Of a stretch of 42,242 nucleotides of DNA, positions 18,186 through 25,611 are shown piece by piece. The stretch covers positions 1 to 42,242 of the forward strand of contig JAUWAB010000033.1 of NCBI GenBank assembly GCA_030602265.1, written 5' to 3'. The notes below the pieces were generated by a model. The model saw nothing but the letters and a program-made list of their open reading frames with translations. It searched no databases and was not told the origin of the DNA. Origin of the DNA: Prolixibacteraceae bacterium. Lineage in GTDB: Bacteria; Bacteroidota; Bacteroidia; Bacteroidales; Prolixibacteraceae. The stretch's first letter is position 1; the number at the start of each line of letters is the position of its first letter. The translations under genes and the position numbers were made by a program.

Positions 18186-19166
18186 TTAGCGATGGGTAAT
18201 TTTAATCACCCTGGTTTTATCATTGTAGGTATAATTGATTGATGCAGTAACTTCAAGCAGTTCCAAAACTTCACTGAAAGACTCCATTTCAAGCGTTCCG
18301 GTATAGTGGATCTTCGATAAGCGCGGATCATTGTCCAGTTCGATACTTACATGGTACCAACGCTCGAGTCTTTTGGCCACTTCAGGCAGATACTCCTTCC
18401 TGAAGATGATCTTCCCTTCTCGCCAGGAAGTAAAAATTTCGGTTTCCACCCTGCTGAGTTCCCAGTGGCCACCCATCAGCCGGGCCTGCTGACCAGCCTT
18501 GAGCCCGGCAATTTTTGGCACATCATTGCAGTATACGTTCACAGACCCTTCTTCGACCGTGGTCTCAAACTTTTGCTCCTCTGCCAGGGATTTTACATTA
18601 AACGATGTCCCCGTGACCTCTACCTGTCCTAAGGAAGTATTTACAAAAAAAGGGATCTCCGACTTTACTACTTCAAAATAGGCCTCACCCTCCAGTTCTA
18701 TTAATCGTTTTGATTTAAAATCAGACGACCACGACAGGGTAGAACCCGAATTCAGCCATACTTGTGTGCCATCCGGAAGAGAAAAGTTTGAACGTGCACC
18801 ATTGGGGACTGAAACCGTCTGAACGGTAGGCACAAGCACCTCGTCATACGTATTACGGATAAGAAGAAGGTTTGAAACCAGCAGCCCTACGACCAGCACC
18901 GCAGCCACACGGGCAATCCACTTGTAATTAACTAATCTGCGCACAGTGGCAGTATGTTCTTCCTGCTCAATGGCCTTCCGGATCTTTTCCCAAAGTAACG
19001 GATTGCCGTGTGCAGCTGTCTCTTCCTGCATCTGGTCGTCCCAACTGGCTTTCATCATGGTGTTCAGCATTTTTTCATGCCCTGGTTCCACCACCCATTC
19101 CATTACCTGTTGAAACTCTTCAGGAGAGCAGACCGATTGCAGATATTTTGAAAATATTTTATTCAT
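18186..19166 (-). CDS. FecR-family anti-sigma factor
   Basis: 326 residues. The cytoplasmic N-terminal part (~1-80, with WVVEPGHEKMLNTMM) is followed by one membrane span (~84-106, WIARVAAVLVVGLLVSNLLL). The periplasmic FecR domain runs ~115-225 (VSVPNGARSNFSLPDGTQVWLNSGSTL, ELEGEAYFEVVK, VTGTSFNVKS). A C-terminal STN-contacting DUF4974-type domain lies at ~250-326 (REGKIIFRKEYLPEVAKRLERWY). It holds the ECF sigma factor at 19271-19858 inactive until SusC signals. It stands 104 bp after the sigma gene, and this gap contains long A runs on the coding strand (19226-19246). Confidence 0.93.
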   Translation of the reverse strand: MNKIFSKYLQSVCSPEEFQQVMEWVVEPGHEKMLNTMMKASWDDQMQEETAAHGNPLLWEKIRKAIEQEEHTATVRRLVNYKWIARVAAVLVVGLLVSNLLLIRNTYDEVLVPTVQTVSVPNGARSNFSLPDGTQVWLNSGSTLSWSSDFKSKRLIELEGEAYFEVVKSEIPFFVNTSLGQVEVTGTSFNVKSLAEEQKFETTVEEGSVNVYCNDVPKIAGLKAGQQARLMGGHWELSRVETEIFTSWREGKIIFRKEYLPEVAKRLERWYHVSIELDNDPRLSKIHYTGTLEMESFSEVLELLEVTASINYTYNDKTRVIKITHR

Positions 19167-19270
19167 TTTTTGCCTGATTCAGTTATAATACACTTCACAC
19201 CGCCGGATCCCCGGGTGCAAAAGCTGTTTTTTTTTTGTTTTTTTTGAAAAGCGCAATATAATTCCGGCAA

Positions 19271-19858
19271 TTATATATGCAGAAACATAGCTATGTAGAG
19301 TAACGAACTGATTCCTAACTGCCCCAATTGCTTTCGTAGTTGAATAATGACCTGACCGATATGGTATTCTACGGTTTTCTCCGCAATCTGAAGTTTTTGG
19401 GCTATCTCCCGGTGTGATAATCCTTCGGAACGGCTCAAAATGAAAACTTCACGCTGCCGCTCCGGCAGTCCGGCAACTATCTGTGTGACCATAGATTCCA
19501 ACTCCTGGTACTCTATCTGCTTCGACAATAAAAATTCCTCCGCCACACTTTTCTCTAATAAAGCCTCCTTTGCCTTCTGACTGTTCATCCGGCTGCGGAG
19601 CTCATTCAGCAGCATATTACGGGTTATGGTATAAATGTAGGCATTGAAAGTATCAGGTTTGGTGATTTTTTTGCGGTTTATCCAGATTTTCAGGAATACC
19701 TCCTGAAGTATGTCATCTACGCCCTCATCAATTTTCAGAAACGACCGTGAGAAGTGGTATAATCTGGGATAAAAATGGTTAAAAAGCGCTTCTAATGCCG
19801 ATTTATCGTCATTGGAAAGGCCTGATAACATTTTTTCCAGTTTAGGTTGATTCTCCAT
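19271..19858 (-). CDS. ECF sigma-70 factor
   Basis: 195 residues. The sigma-2 region (~20-90) has FNHFYPRLYHFSRSFL and DDILQEVFLKIWINR; the sigma-4 helix-turn-helix (~130-180) has LPERQREVFILSRSEGLSHREIAQKL and EKTVEYHIGQVI. This is the Bacteroidota RNA polymerase sigma-70 family found upstream of fecR/susC. It should direct transcription of the susC operon when FecR releases it. The C-terminal tail GISSLLYIAMFLHI is hydrophobic, a usual oddity of this family. The gene starts the PUL and has its own likely promoter 20 bp upstream. Confidence 0.93.
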   Translation of the reverse strand: MENQPKLEKMLSGLSNDDKSALEALFNHFYPRLYHFSRSFLKIDEGVDDILQEVFLKIWINRKKITKPDTFNAYIYTITRNMLLNELRSRMNSQKAKEALLEKSVAEEFLLSKQIEYQELESMVTQIVAGLPERQREVFILSRSEGLSHREIAQKLQIAEKTVEYHIGQVIIQLRKQLGQLGISSLLYIAMFLHI

Positions 19859-19878
19859 CGATACTCTGCATTGAACAA

Positions 19879-19886
19879 CAAAAGTA
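19879..19886 (-). promoter_or_regulatory. Likely -7 box of the sigma gene
   Basis: TACTTTTG on the minus strand matches the Bacteroidota -7 consensus TAnnTTTG at all fixed positions. It lies about 20 nt before the sigma start and follows a run of nine T. No clear -33 TTG is seen, so this may not be a housekeeping promoter. Confidence 0.4.
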
Positions 19887-19921
19887 AAAAAAAATGCATG
19901 GATGGATTTCCTGAAAGGAAT

Positions 19922-20686
19922 TTAATCACCGAGCCATGATTTAAAGGCACTTACCTTATCGCGGCTTACGAGCAGTGGTTCGTCCACCGGCACTGTCAAC
20001 CTGATCTTCAGCTGACTGTTCGAATAGATTACAATGTCGGAAATGGCATCGCGGCTGACGATGGCTTTCCGGCTAATCCTGAAAAACTGGTTGTTATCTA
20101 TGATCTCCATCAGGCGGTCCAGCGAATAGTCGATCACATACGACCGGTTGTCGCAGGTAATGGCGCTGGTGGTCTTCTCCTGACTGATAAACAGACAGAT
20201 CTCCCCGATGCCGATGGTCCGCAGGTGCTCCCCCACCCGGATCACGAAGCGGTTCTTGCCTGGTTTCTCTAACATCTTCCGCACCTGTTCAATAAGGCCT
20301 TCCGGCACCACCGGAACCGCCTGATTTCCCGTGTAAAGCCGTTCATACTTCTCCATCGCCCGGGTTAACTCTTTGAAATCGATGGGCTTCAGCAGATAAT
20401 CCACACTGTTGACCTTGAAAGCCCGGATGGCATACTCCTGGTATGCCGTGGTGAAAATCACCGGCGAGCTTACCTGCACCTGGCCAAAAACTTCGAAACA
20501 CAAGCCGTCAGCCACCTGTATATCCATGAAAATCAGATCTGGACGAGCATTCGACTTCAGCCATTCCACCACATCTTTCACGGAATCCAGGATGGCTTCG
20601 ATCCGAATATTCTTATCGTAGGCCTGCAACAGCCTCACCATATTCTCCGCTGCCGGTTGTTCATCTTCCAGAATAAGTACCTTCAT
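19922..20686 (-). CDS. LytTR-family response regulator
   Basis: 254 residues. The receiver domain covers 1-~120 with the acidic pair Glu7/Asp8, phospho-acceptor Asp55 (LIFMDIQVADG), Thr (FTTAY) and Lys in LLKPIDF. The LytTR DNA-binding domain covers ~145-250 (RFVIRVGEHLRTIGIGEICLF, YSLDRLMEIIDNNQFFRISRKAIVS). It starts 5 bp after the kinase gene stops, so the two are a coupled two-component system. LytTR regulators bind short direct repeats near promoters; a target near the TonB receptor at 22716-24842 is an inference from gene order only. Confidence 0.93.
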   Translation of the reverse strand: MKVLILEDEQPAAENMVRLLQAYDKNIRIEAILDSVKDVVEWLKSNARPDLIFMDIQVADGLCFEVFGQVQVSSPVIFTTAYQEYAIRAFKVNSVDYLLKPIDFKELTRAMEKYERLYTGNQAVPVVPEGLIEQVRKMLEKPGKNRFVIRVGEHLRTIGIGEICLFISQEKTTSAITCDNRSYVIDYSLDRLMEIIDNNQFFRISRKAIVSRDAISDIVIYSNSQLKIRLTVPVDEPLLVSRDKVSAFKSWLGD

Positions 20687-20691
20687 AATTT

Positions 20692-21729
20692 TCAGCTTGA
20701 TCTATTCTCTATCAACGGGATCTCCACCGTAAAACGGGTGTCGGTTTCAGTCACGATTACCGGATTTGAAGTAAAGAATTCATACCGCGACCGGATGTTG
20801 GCCAATCCCAGACCACCCGATGCCAGCGCAGCTTTCCTATGCAGGTTATTGGATACCAGCACATAACCGTTCTTTCCGGAGGAAATCTCTATGGTCAGCG
20901 GGAACTCCTTCGAAATGACATTGTGCTTGATGGCATTCTCCACCAGCATCTGCAGCGAGAGCGGAACTACAAAACGGCTCCGGTGGGTCACCTCTGTACT
21001 GACCACCAGATTGTCGCCAAACCGGATCTTCTGCAGAAAGATATAGGACTCCAGAAATGACAGCTCATCTTCCAGCGGACAAAGCTCATTATCCTTCTGC
21101 TCAAGGATATAGCGAAATACCTCCGATAATTTCCGGACAAAAAGGATGGCCTTTCCGGGATCGCTTTGAATGAGCGATGTAACCGAATTGAGGCTGTTGA
21201 ACAGGAAATGCGGGTTCACCTGGCTTTTCAGGGTTTCATACTGCAAGGCCAGCTGCTCACGCTTCATCTGCTCCTGCAGCACCACCGACTTCTTCCAGTT
21301 AACGAAAAAGAGGAGGGCATTGGTGACCAGCATGGAGAGTACCAGAAAAAAGAGGGCTACCTTTACCATGAAAATACCACTCTCCCGGATAATTTCTGAT
21401 GGCATCCTGTCTTTCTCGGAAATGATCAGAAAAAGAACTACCGCACCAATGACCAGCAGACTGAAACCTATGGTGGTAACCGACTGTAGAACAAGTCTTT
21501 TAATCGGATTTTTCAGCCAGGGATGATTCTTTTCGAGCCACAACACGATCTGTGTGATACCCACTGCCATGGTACCGCCGATCAGCAGCGACATCAGCGA
21601 ATTCGACAGGAATATCCTGAAGGTGAACTCGGAAACCGGAATCATGAAGAGAACAATACCGTTCCCGAAAGATACCAGGAACAGGATTCCCAGGAGGACA
21701 ACGCCGATTTTTTTCCGGTTTAACTTCAT
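20692..21729 (-). CDS. LytS-type membrane sensor histidine kinase
   Basis: 345 residues. Four likely membrane spans fill the first ~150 residues (GVVLLGILFLVSFGNGIVLF, SLMSLLIGGTMAVGITQIVL, and two more). A short coiled segment then leads to the His_kinase domain with the phospho-acceptor His in NPHFLFNSLNSV. The ATPase part has an N box LQMLVENAIKHN and a G box GGLGLANIRSRY. There is no large extracellular sensor domain, so the signal is probably membrane-related or passed on by a partner. It lies 45 bp downstream of the TPR-protein gene. Confidence 0.92.
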   Translation of the reverse strand: MKLNRKKIGVVLLGILFLVSFGNGIVLFMIPVSEFTFRIFLSNSLMSLLIGGTMAVGITQIVLWLEKNHPWLKNPIKRLVLQSVTTIGFSLLVIGAVVLFLIISEKDRMPSEIIRESGIFMVKVALFFLVLSMLVTNALLFFVNWKKSVVLQEQMKREQLALQYETLKSQVNPHFLFNSLNSVTSLIQSDPGKAILFVRKLSEVFRYILEQKDNELCPLEDELSFLESYIFLQKIRFGDNLVVSTEVTHRSRFVVPLSLQMLVENAIKHNVISKEFPLTIEISSGKNGYVLVSNNLHRKAALASGGLGLANIRSRYEFFTSNPVIVTETDTRFTVEIPLIENRSS

Positions 21730-21774
21730 TTTTCAGGATATTGAATAAGCTGGATAAAAGTAGAAAATTCCCGG

Positions 21775-22407
21775 TTAAAGTTTGCTGAGTTCCTCCTCGT
21801 TCTGCTGTTTTCCCCAATCGGGCGAAAAGGCCGATGCAGGCTGGAAGCGGTCGAACCGCTCTTTTGCCTTCTCAAACCAGGGTTTTGCGACAGCTTTGCC
21901 CCCACCGAACGCTTCGGGCATGTTCAGCAAAGTGATGGCCCGCAGGTAATAGCCGCGCGGATTCTCCGGATTCAGTCGGATGGCTTTATCGATGGCATCG
22001 TTCATGGACCCGATCAGCTCCGGGCCTCGCCCCATCGGGTCGACCGTGATTTTGCCGGGATAGAGGAAGGCCTGCAGGGCATAGAGTTCCGACTCTTCCG
22101 GGGCAATCTTGAAAGCGCGGTCGAGGAACTGCTGCGCTTTGTCAAAGTAGCCATCTTTCCGGGATAGGTCGGATTCCGTAAAGCCCGTCACAATGCAGGC
22201 ATGCGCGGCATGGTACAGCGGCAGCCACTCGGCCTTTTCAGTCTGGGCAATCCGCTCAAACATATTCGCGGCATCCTGGAAATCCGATGGTTCCGAAGCC
22301 TGGCTCATCTTGTCCATCGCCCTTTGCATAGCCTGACGGTACGCGTCCTGTTGTCCGGATACACCAGACATACTCAATAGAAACAGAATGGTAATAAAAG
22401 TCTTCAT
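21775..22407 (-). CDS. Secreted TPR-repeat protein
   Basis: 210 residues with a signal peptide of about 18 residues ending VSGQ. TPR-like helical pairs run from ~25 to 190: DFQDAANMFERIAQTE, FDKAQQFLDRAFKIAPEESELYAL, MNDAIDKAIRLNPENPRGYYLRA. No enzyme motif is present. A similar short secreted TPR protein is, from memory, often found next to LytTR/LytS and a TonB receptor in Bacteroidota, which matches the arrangement here. It is probably a periplasmic scaffold or sensor accessory. Its C-terminus (PDWGKQQNEEELSKL) is polar and free. Confidence 0.75.
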   Translation of the reverse strand: MKTFITILFLLSMSGVSGQQDAYRQAMQRAMDKMSQASEPSDFQDAANMFERIAQTEKAEWLPLYHAAHACIVTGFTESDLSRKDGYFDKAQQFLDRAFKIAPEESELYALQAFLYPGKITVDPMGRGPELIGSMNDAIDKAIRLNPENPRGYYLRAITLLNMPEAFGGGKAVAKPWFEKAKERFDRFQPASAFSPDWGKQQNEEELSKL

Positions 22408-22502
22408 TGGTATAAATTATTTAAGTTCTAATTTATTGTGTATAACATACTTATGTGTTACTCCCGGATAGCGCAGAATGATGAGCCATGCCACATTTTT
22501 CT

Positions 22503-22695
22503 ACCACAAAGGACACAAAGATTCCACAGAGGATCACCAAGATTTTGTCTGATGTCTCATGTCTTTCAGTCTTTTGTCTTGATACTTGATACTAAATTAA
22601 AATTAACCACAAAGGACACAAAGATTCCACAGAGGATCACCAAGATTTTGTCTGATGTCTCATGTCTTTCAGTCTTTTGTCCTGATACTTGATAC
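22503..22695. repeat. 90-bp direct repeat, two copies 103 bp apart
   Basis: Copy 1 is 22503-22592 and copy 2 is 22606-22695; they differ at one position that I can find. Each begins ACCACAAAGGACACAAAG and ends GATACTTGATAC, and a third partial GATAC(C/T)TGATAC unit follows copy 2. The spacer is 13 bp. The block is between the secreted TPR gene and the TonB receptor gene. There is no open frame of note and no spacer array, so it is not CRISPR. Confidence 0.9.
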
Positions 22696-22715
22696 CTGAT
22701 ACTTGATACTCTTTA

Positions 22716-24842
22716 TTATAACTGAACCGAAATCAACAGCACGGCCATCCGCTTCTGCGGAGGCGTGACCGGCTGCAGGGCATATACACCCCGGCTGTCG
22801 GGTTCTTTGCTGCTGGCATAGCCAAACACCTGTTCAAAACCAAAAAGGTTGTTCACGATCATATGCGCGACTGCCTGGGTATTGAAAAGATAGAAGATAT
22901 GGGTCAGACCCATACTGATGTCGTTGTACGCCGGGGTGCGGCCATTCATAAACCCCGGCCGGTTCGGATCGTGATATGGCCTGCCGCTGGCATACGACCA
23001 GGTAGCTGAAACGAAAGAACTCAGCGACGGGATAAACCTTTTATAGACGGCCGACAAGTTATGTTCGGAGGCATAAGGGGGCCTCACCGCCATGGGATAA
23101 TCGCGGTAATCGCGCTTCGAGTCGTTCCAGGAATAGGAGATCCAGTAGTCGCTCTTCCCGAACGGCTTTTGGTCGCGCCAGAAAAGGTCAAATCCGCGGC
23201 TGAATCCTTTACCTGCGTTCGTGAAATTTCCGGGGAGAGGCGAAAATTCCTCCCGGAACTTGACCAGGCCTGAATAATCCTTGTAGTAGGCCTCCAGCCG
23301 GAGGGTGCGGGAGTCCTTGCGGTACTGCCAGGTCAGGATGGAGTGCTCCGCACGCTCCGGTGAAATGGCAGCGCTGAATTTAAGGTAGCGGTCTTCAGGA
23401 TTCTGAAAGAAAGTGCCGTATGCAGCCGAAAGCTGACTGTTGCGACCGGTTTTAAAGGCGGCCGACAAACGCGGATCAAGTCTGGTAATCCCTGGCAATG
23501 AATTGTTTTCAAGCCGGATGCCGGCCCGCAGGGCAAGATTGCGGCCAATCTTCACCTCAGGTTCAAAGAAGGCAGCCAGCAGGCGGTTCCCGAACTGCAG
23601 AGTCCAGGTTTCCTCCCCCACGATTATCTGGCGGTACTTATAGAAATTGTACTCAAACCCGGCTTTGGCCGTGACGTTCTTCAACCCGGAATATGTGAGG
23701 GCCGCTTTCAGCTGGTGGTTATTGCGGTTCTCCTCCAGCGTCATCCGATCGACACCGGTCTGGTCGGCATCCTGATTAAAAGCGATTCCCGCCTGGACCA
23801 TCCAGTACTCACCGGCCATTTCGTTCCAGGTGACATTCAGGTAGTTATTGCGGTTATTCATACTGATTTCCTGGAATATACCTTCACTGAAACTGAAGTG
23901 CCTCATCCGGCCGGCGTTGTAGCTGTAGCTGCCAAAGGCCTTCAGCATACCGGTTTCACTGGTTTTCTGCCTGAACATCAGCGTGGAGCCGGCAATAACC
24001 GGTTCCCGGATCCAGTCGATACTCTGCGGAAATATCCGGTTGCTGAGTCCGGTGTGCAACAGTTCGCCCGTTACGGCCAGCGAGGTACTGGGCCATCGGT
24101 GGGCGTGCGAACCCTGCACCCCGACGGTCAGCAGGGATATAGAGGATTTGGTTTCAGCCTCTAAGGCGGTGGTGTTGAGGGCGACCACCGACGAGAGGGC
24201 CTGGCCGAATTCGGCTGAATAGCCACCGGTACTGAACACCGCCCCGTTGAAAAGGATGGGCGAAAACCGTCCCCGTGTGGGCAGGTCGGGCATTTTCGAG
24301 AAGTACGGTGTCTGGATCAGCATTCCGTCCATATAGGTTTTGGTTTCATAACTCTCGCCGCCGCGAACGAAGAGCCGCCCCTCCTCACCTACCCGGTGCG
24401 ATCCGGGCAAGGTACCGAATGCTCCGTAGATATCGCCGTTGCCACCGGCAGTTAGCGCGATGTCCACAGGCCTAAGGATCACCGATTTCTTCCGGTCCGA
24501 GGCTTCGAAAGTCCCGGCATTGATGACCACCTCATCCAGTTCGCCGGCCGTTTCGGCAAGCACTAATGTCAAACCGGCGATTTCCCCGGAAACCTCCAGC
24601 CGGAGCATAACGGTTTCAAAGCCTACAAAGCTCACGACCAGCACCTGACTGCCCTGTAGATCCGTGATAAAGCGGAAGTGCCCCAGGCTGTCGGAGGTAG
24701 CCCCGTCGAACGAGCCCTGAAGGTAAACGTTGGCCCCGGCCACCGGATTCCCGGCCGCCGTGATCACCGTTCCTGAAATGGGGTGCTGGGCCAGCGCGTT
24801 CAACAGGATCATTTGAAACAGAATCCACAAATAAGTCTTCAC
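22716..24842 (-). CDS. TonB-dependent outer-membrane receptor, CarboxypepD_reg type
   Basis: 708 residues starting at GTG 24842, chosen because it gives a normal signal peptide (cleavage after ALAQ). A CarboxypepD_reg-like domain covers ~20-100 (GTVITAAGNPVAGANVYLQGS). The plug covers ~110-220 (DEVVINAGTFEASDRKKSV, GEEGRLFVRGGESYETKTYMDGMLI) and the barrel fills the rest. It lacks an STN domain and has no SusD partner, so it is not a SusCD-type importer. It is more likely for a small ligand such as a metal chelate or cofactor. Gene order links it to the secreted TPR protein and the LytS/LytTR system, though the 90-bp repeat lies between. Confidence 0.88.
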   Translation of the reverse strand: MKTYLWILFQMILLNALAQHPISGTVITAAGNPVAGANVYLQGSFDGATSDSLGHFRFITDLQGSQVLVVSFVGFETVMLRLEVSGEIAGLTLVLAETAGELDEVVINAGTFEASDRKKSVILRPVDIALTAGGNGDIYGAFGTLPGSHRVGEEGRLFVRGGESYETKTYMDGMLIQTPYFSKMPDLPTRGRFSPILFNGAVFSTGGYSAEFGQALSSVVALNTTALEAETKSSISLLTVGVQGSHAHRWPSTSLAVTGELLHTGLSNRIFPQSIDWIREPVIAGSTLMFRQKTSETGMLKAFGSYSYNAGRMRHFSFSEGIFQEISMNNRNNYLNVTWNEMAGEYWMVQAGIAFNQDADQTGVDRMTLEENRNNHQLKAALTYSGLKNVTAKAGFEYNFYKYRQIIVGEETWTLQFGNRLLAAFFEPEVKIGRNLALRAGIRLENNSLPGITRLDPRLSAAFKTGRNSQLSAAYGTFFQNPEDRYLKFSAAISPERAEHSILTWQYRKDSRTLRLEAYYKDYSGLVKFREEFSPLPGNFTNAGKGFSRGFDLFWRDQKPFGKSDYWISYSWNDSKRDYRDYPMAVRPPYASEHNLSAVYKRFIPSLSSFVSATWSYASGRPYHDPNRPGFMNGRTPAYNDISMGLTHIFYLFNTQAVAHMIVNNLFGFEQVFGYASSKEPDSRGVYALQPVTPPQKRMAVLLISVQL

Positions 24843-25257
24843 TAGAATATAATTTCTTTTACATGTTTATTATAAAGCTGTTACCTTAATGCGATCAATC
24901 CCGGAGGGATTGCATGTGGGTAGCATATTTGCTGCGGGCGAACATGCGATCCCGGCTGGGATCGAATTCATTTTTGATACCTCTGTGCTACCCATATGTC
25001 ACCCCTCCGGGGCCCTTGACCTGCCTCCATCGTGGGTTTATCAATCCATCCTGTATTTACTGAGCCGCAATCACTTATATTCCTGATTTTTATAACCATT
25101 ATTCTTATCATGATACAAATATCCGGAAGGATTGGCGGCCTTGAAAATAATTATTGCCGGATGGTAGAATAAGGGCGACCAACCGGAATTATGAAGCGAC
25201 GAACCGGGCAGGAAAACCAGAAAAGGCATACGGGAAGAAAGTAAATACATCATTAAT
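24843..25257. other. Gene-poor stretch with a REP-like palindromic cluster
   Basis: No convincing gene was found. A 25-bp inverted repeat (24901-24925 and 24986-25010, 21 of 25 matching) encloses a smaller palindrome, CGATCCC/GGGATCG, at 24947-24964. The outer arms carry further small palindromes, AATCCC-GGA-GGGATT and CCCC-TCC-GGGG. The layout resembles REP/BIME-type extragenic elements. The rest (25020-25257) is plain AT-rich sequence. Confidence 0.7.
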
Positions 25258-25310
25258 AATGTTGTATATTAAAAACATTTATAATATATTTGTTGATATT
25301 ATACAACATT
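25258..25310 (+). promoter_or_regulatory. hipBA promoter flanked by an 11-bp inverted-repeat operator
   Basis: AATGTTGTATA (25258-25268) and TATACAACATT (25300-25310) are perfect inverted copies. Between them lies a -7 box TATATTTG (25285-25292) that fits TAnnTTTG. A -33 TTG (25262-25264), 20 bp upstream, falls inside the left arm. Binding of a HipB dimer at both arms would cover the -33 site and the expected start point, giving autorepression. The right arm ends 1 bp before the hipB ATG. Confidence 0.75.
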
Positions 25311-25311
25311 T

Positions 25312-25611
25312 ATGCGCACAAAAAAACAAATTGTACTTCCACAGCATCAGAAAATGCTTGAGCAGTTGGGGGAGAACATAAAATTAGCCCGGAAACGACG
25401 GAAGCTGACCATGCTGCAGGTATCAGAACGTGCGGGCATTAACCGTACCACTCTGTACCAGATCGAGAAAGGGAACCCCTCTGTTTCGTTGGGAGCCTGG
25501 TTCAATGTTTTCCGGGTACTGGGTTTTCAGGATGATTTCCTGAAGCTGGGTGCCGATGACATTCTTGGAAGGAAGTTGCAGGATATTGAACTCTTAAAGA
25601 GCAAGCCATGA
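25312..25611 (+). CDS. hipB: HipB-like antitoxin (XRE-family repressor)
   Basis: 99 residues. An XRE helix-turn-helix covers ~20-75 (LGENIKLARKRRKLTMLQVSERAGINRTTLYQIEKGNPSVSLGAW, broken here by known gaps in pattern), followed by a Leu/Lys tail. It neutralises HipA and should repress the operon through the flanking inverted repeat. The ATG follows the operator directly, giving a very short leader. Its stop overlaps the hipA start by 4 bp, which is typical of translational coupling. Short length and position leave little doubt about the class. Confidence 0.9.
   Translation: MRTKKQIVLPQHQKMLEQLGENIKLARKRRKLTMLQVSERAGINRTTLYQIEKGNPSVSLGAWFNVFRVLGFQDDFLKLGADDILGRKLQDIELLKSKP

Noticed and set aside
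22503-22695. CRISPR array
   Set aside because: Only two 90-bp units with a 13-bp spacer, no short regular repeats, and no cas genes nearby.
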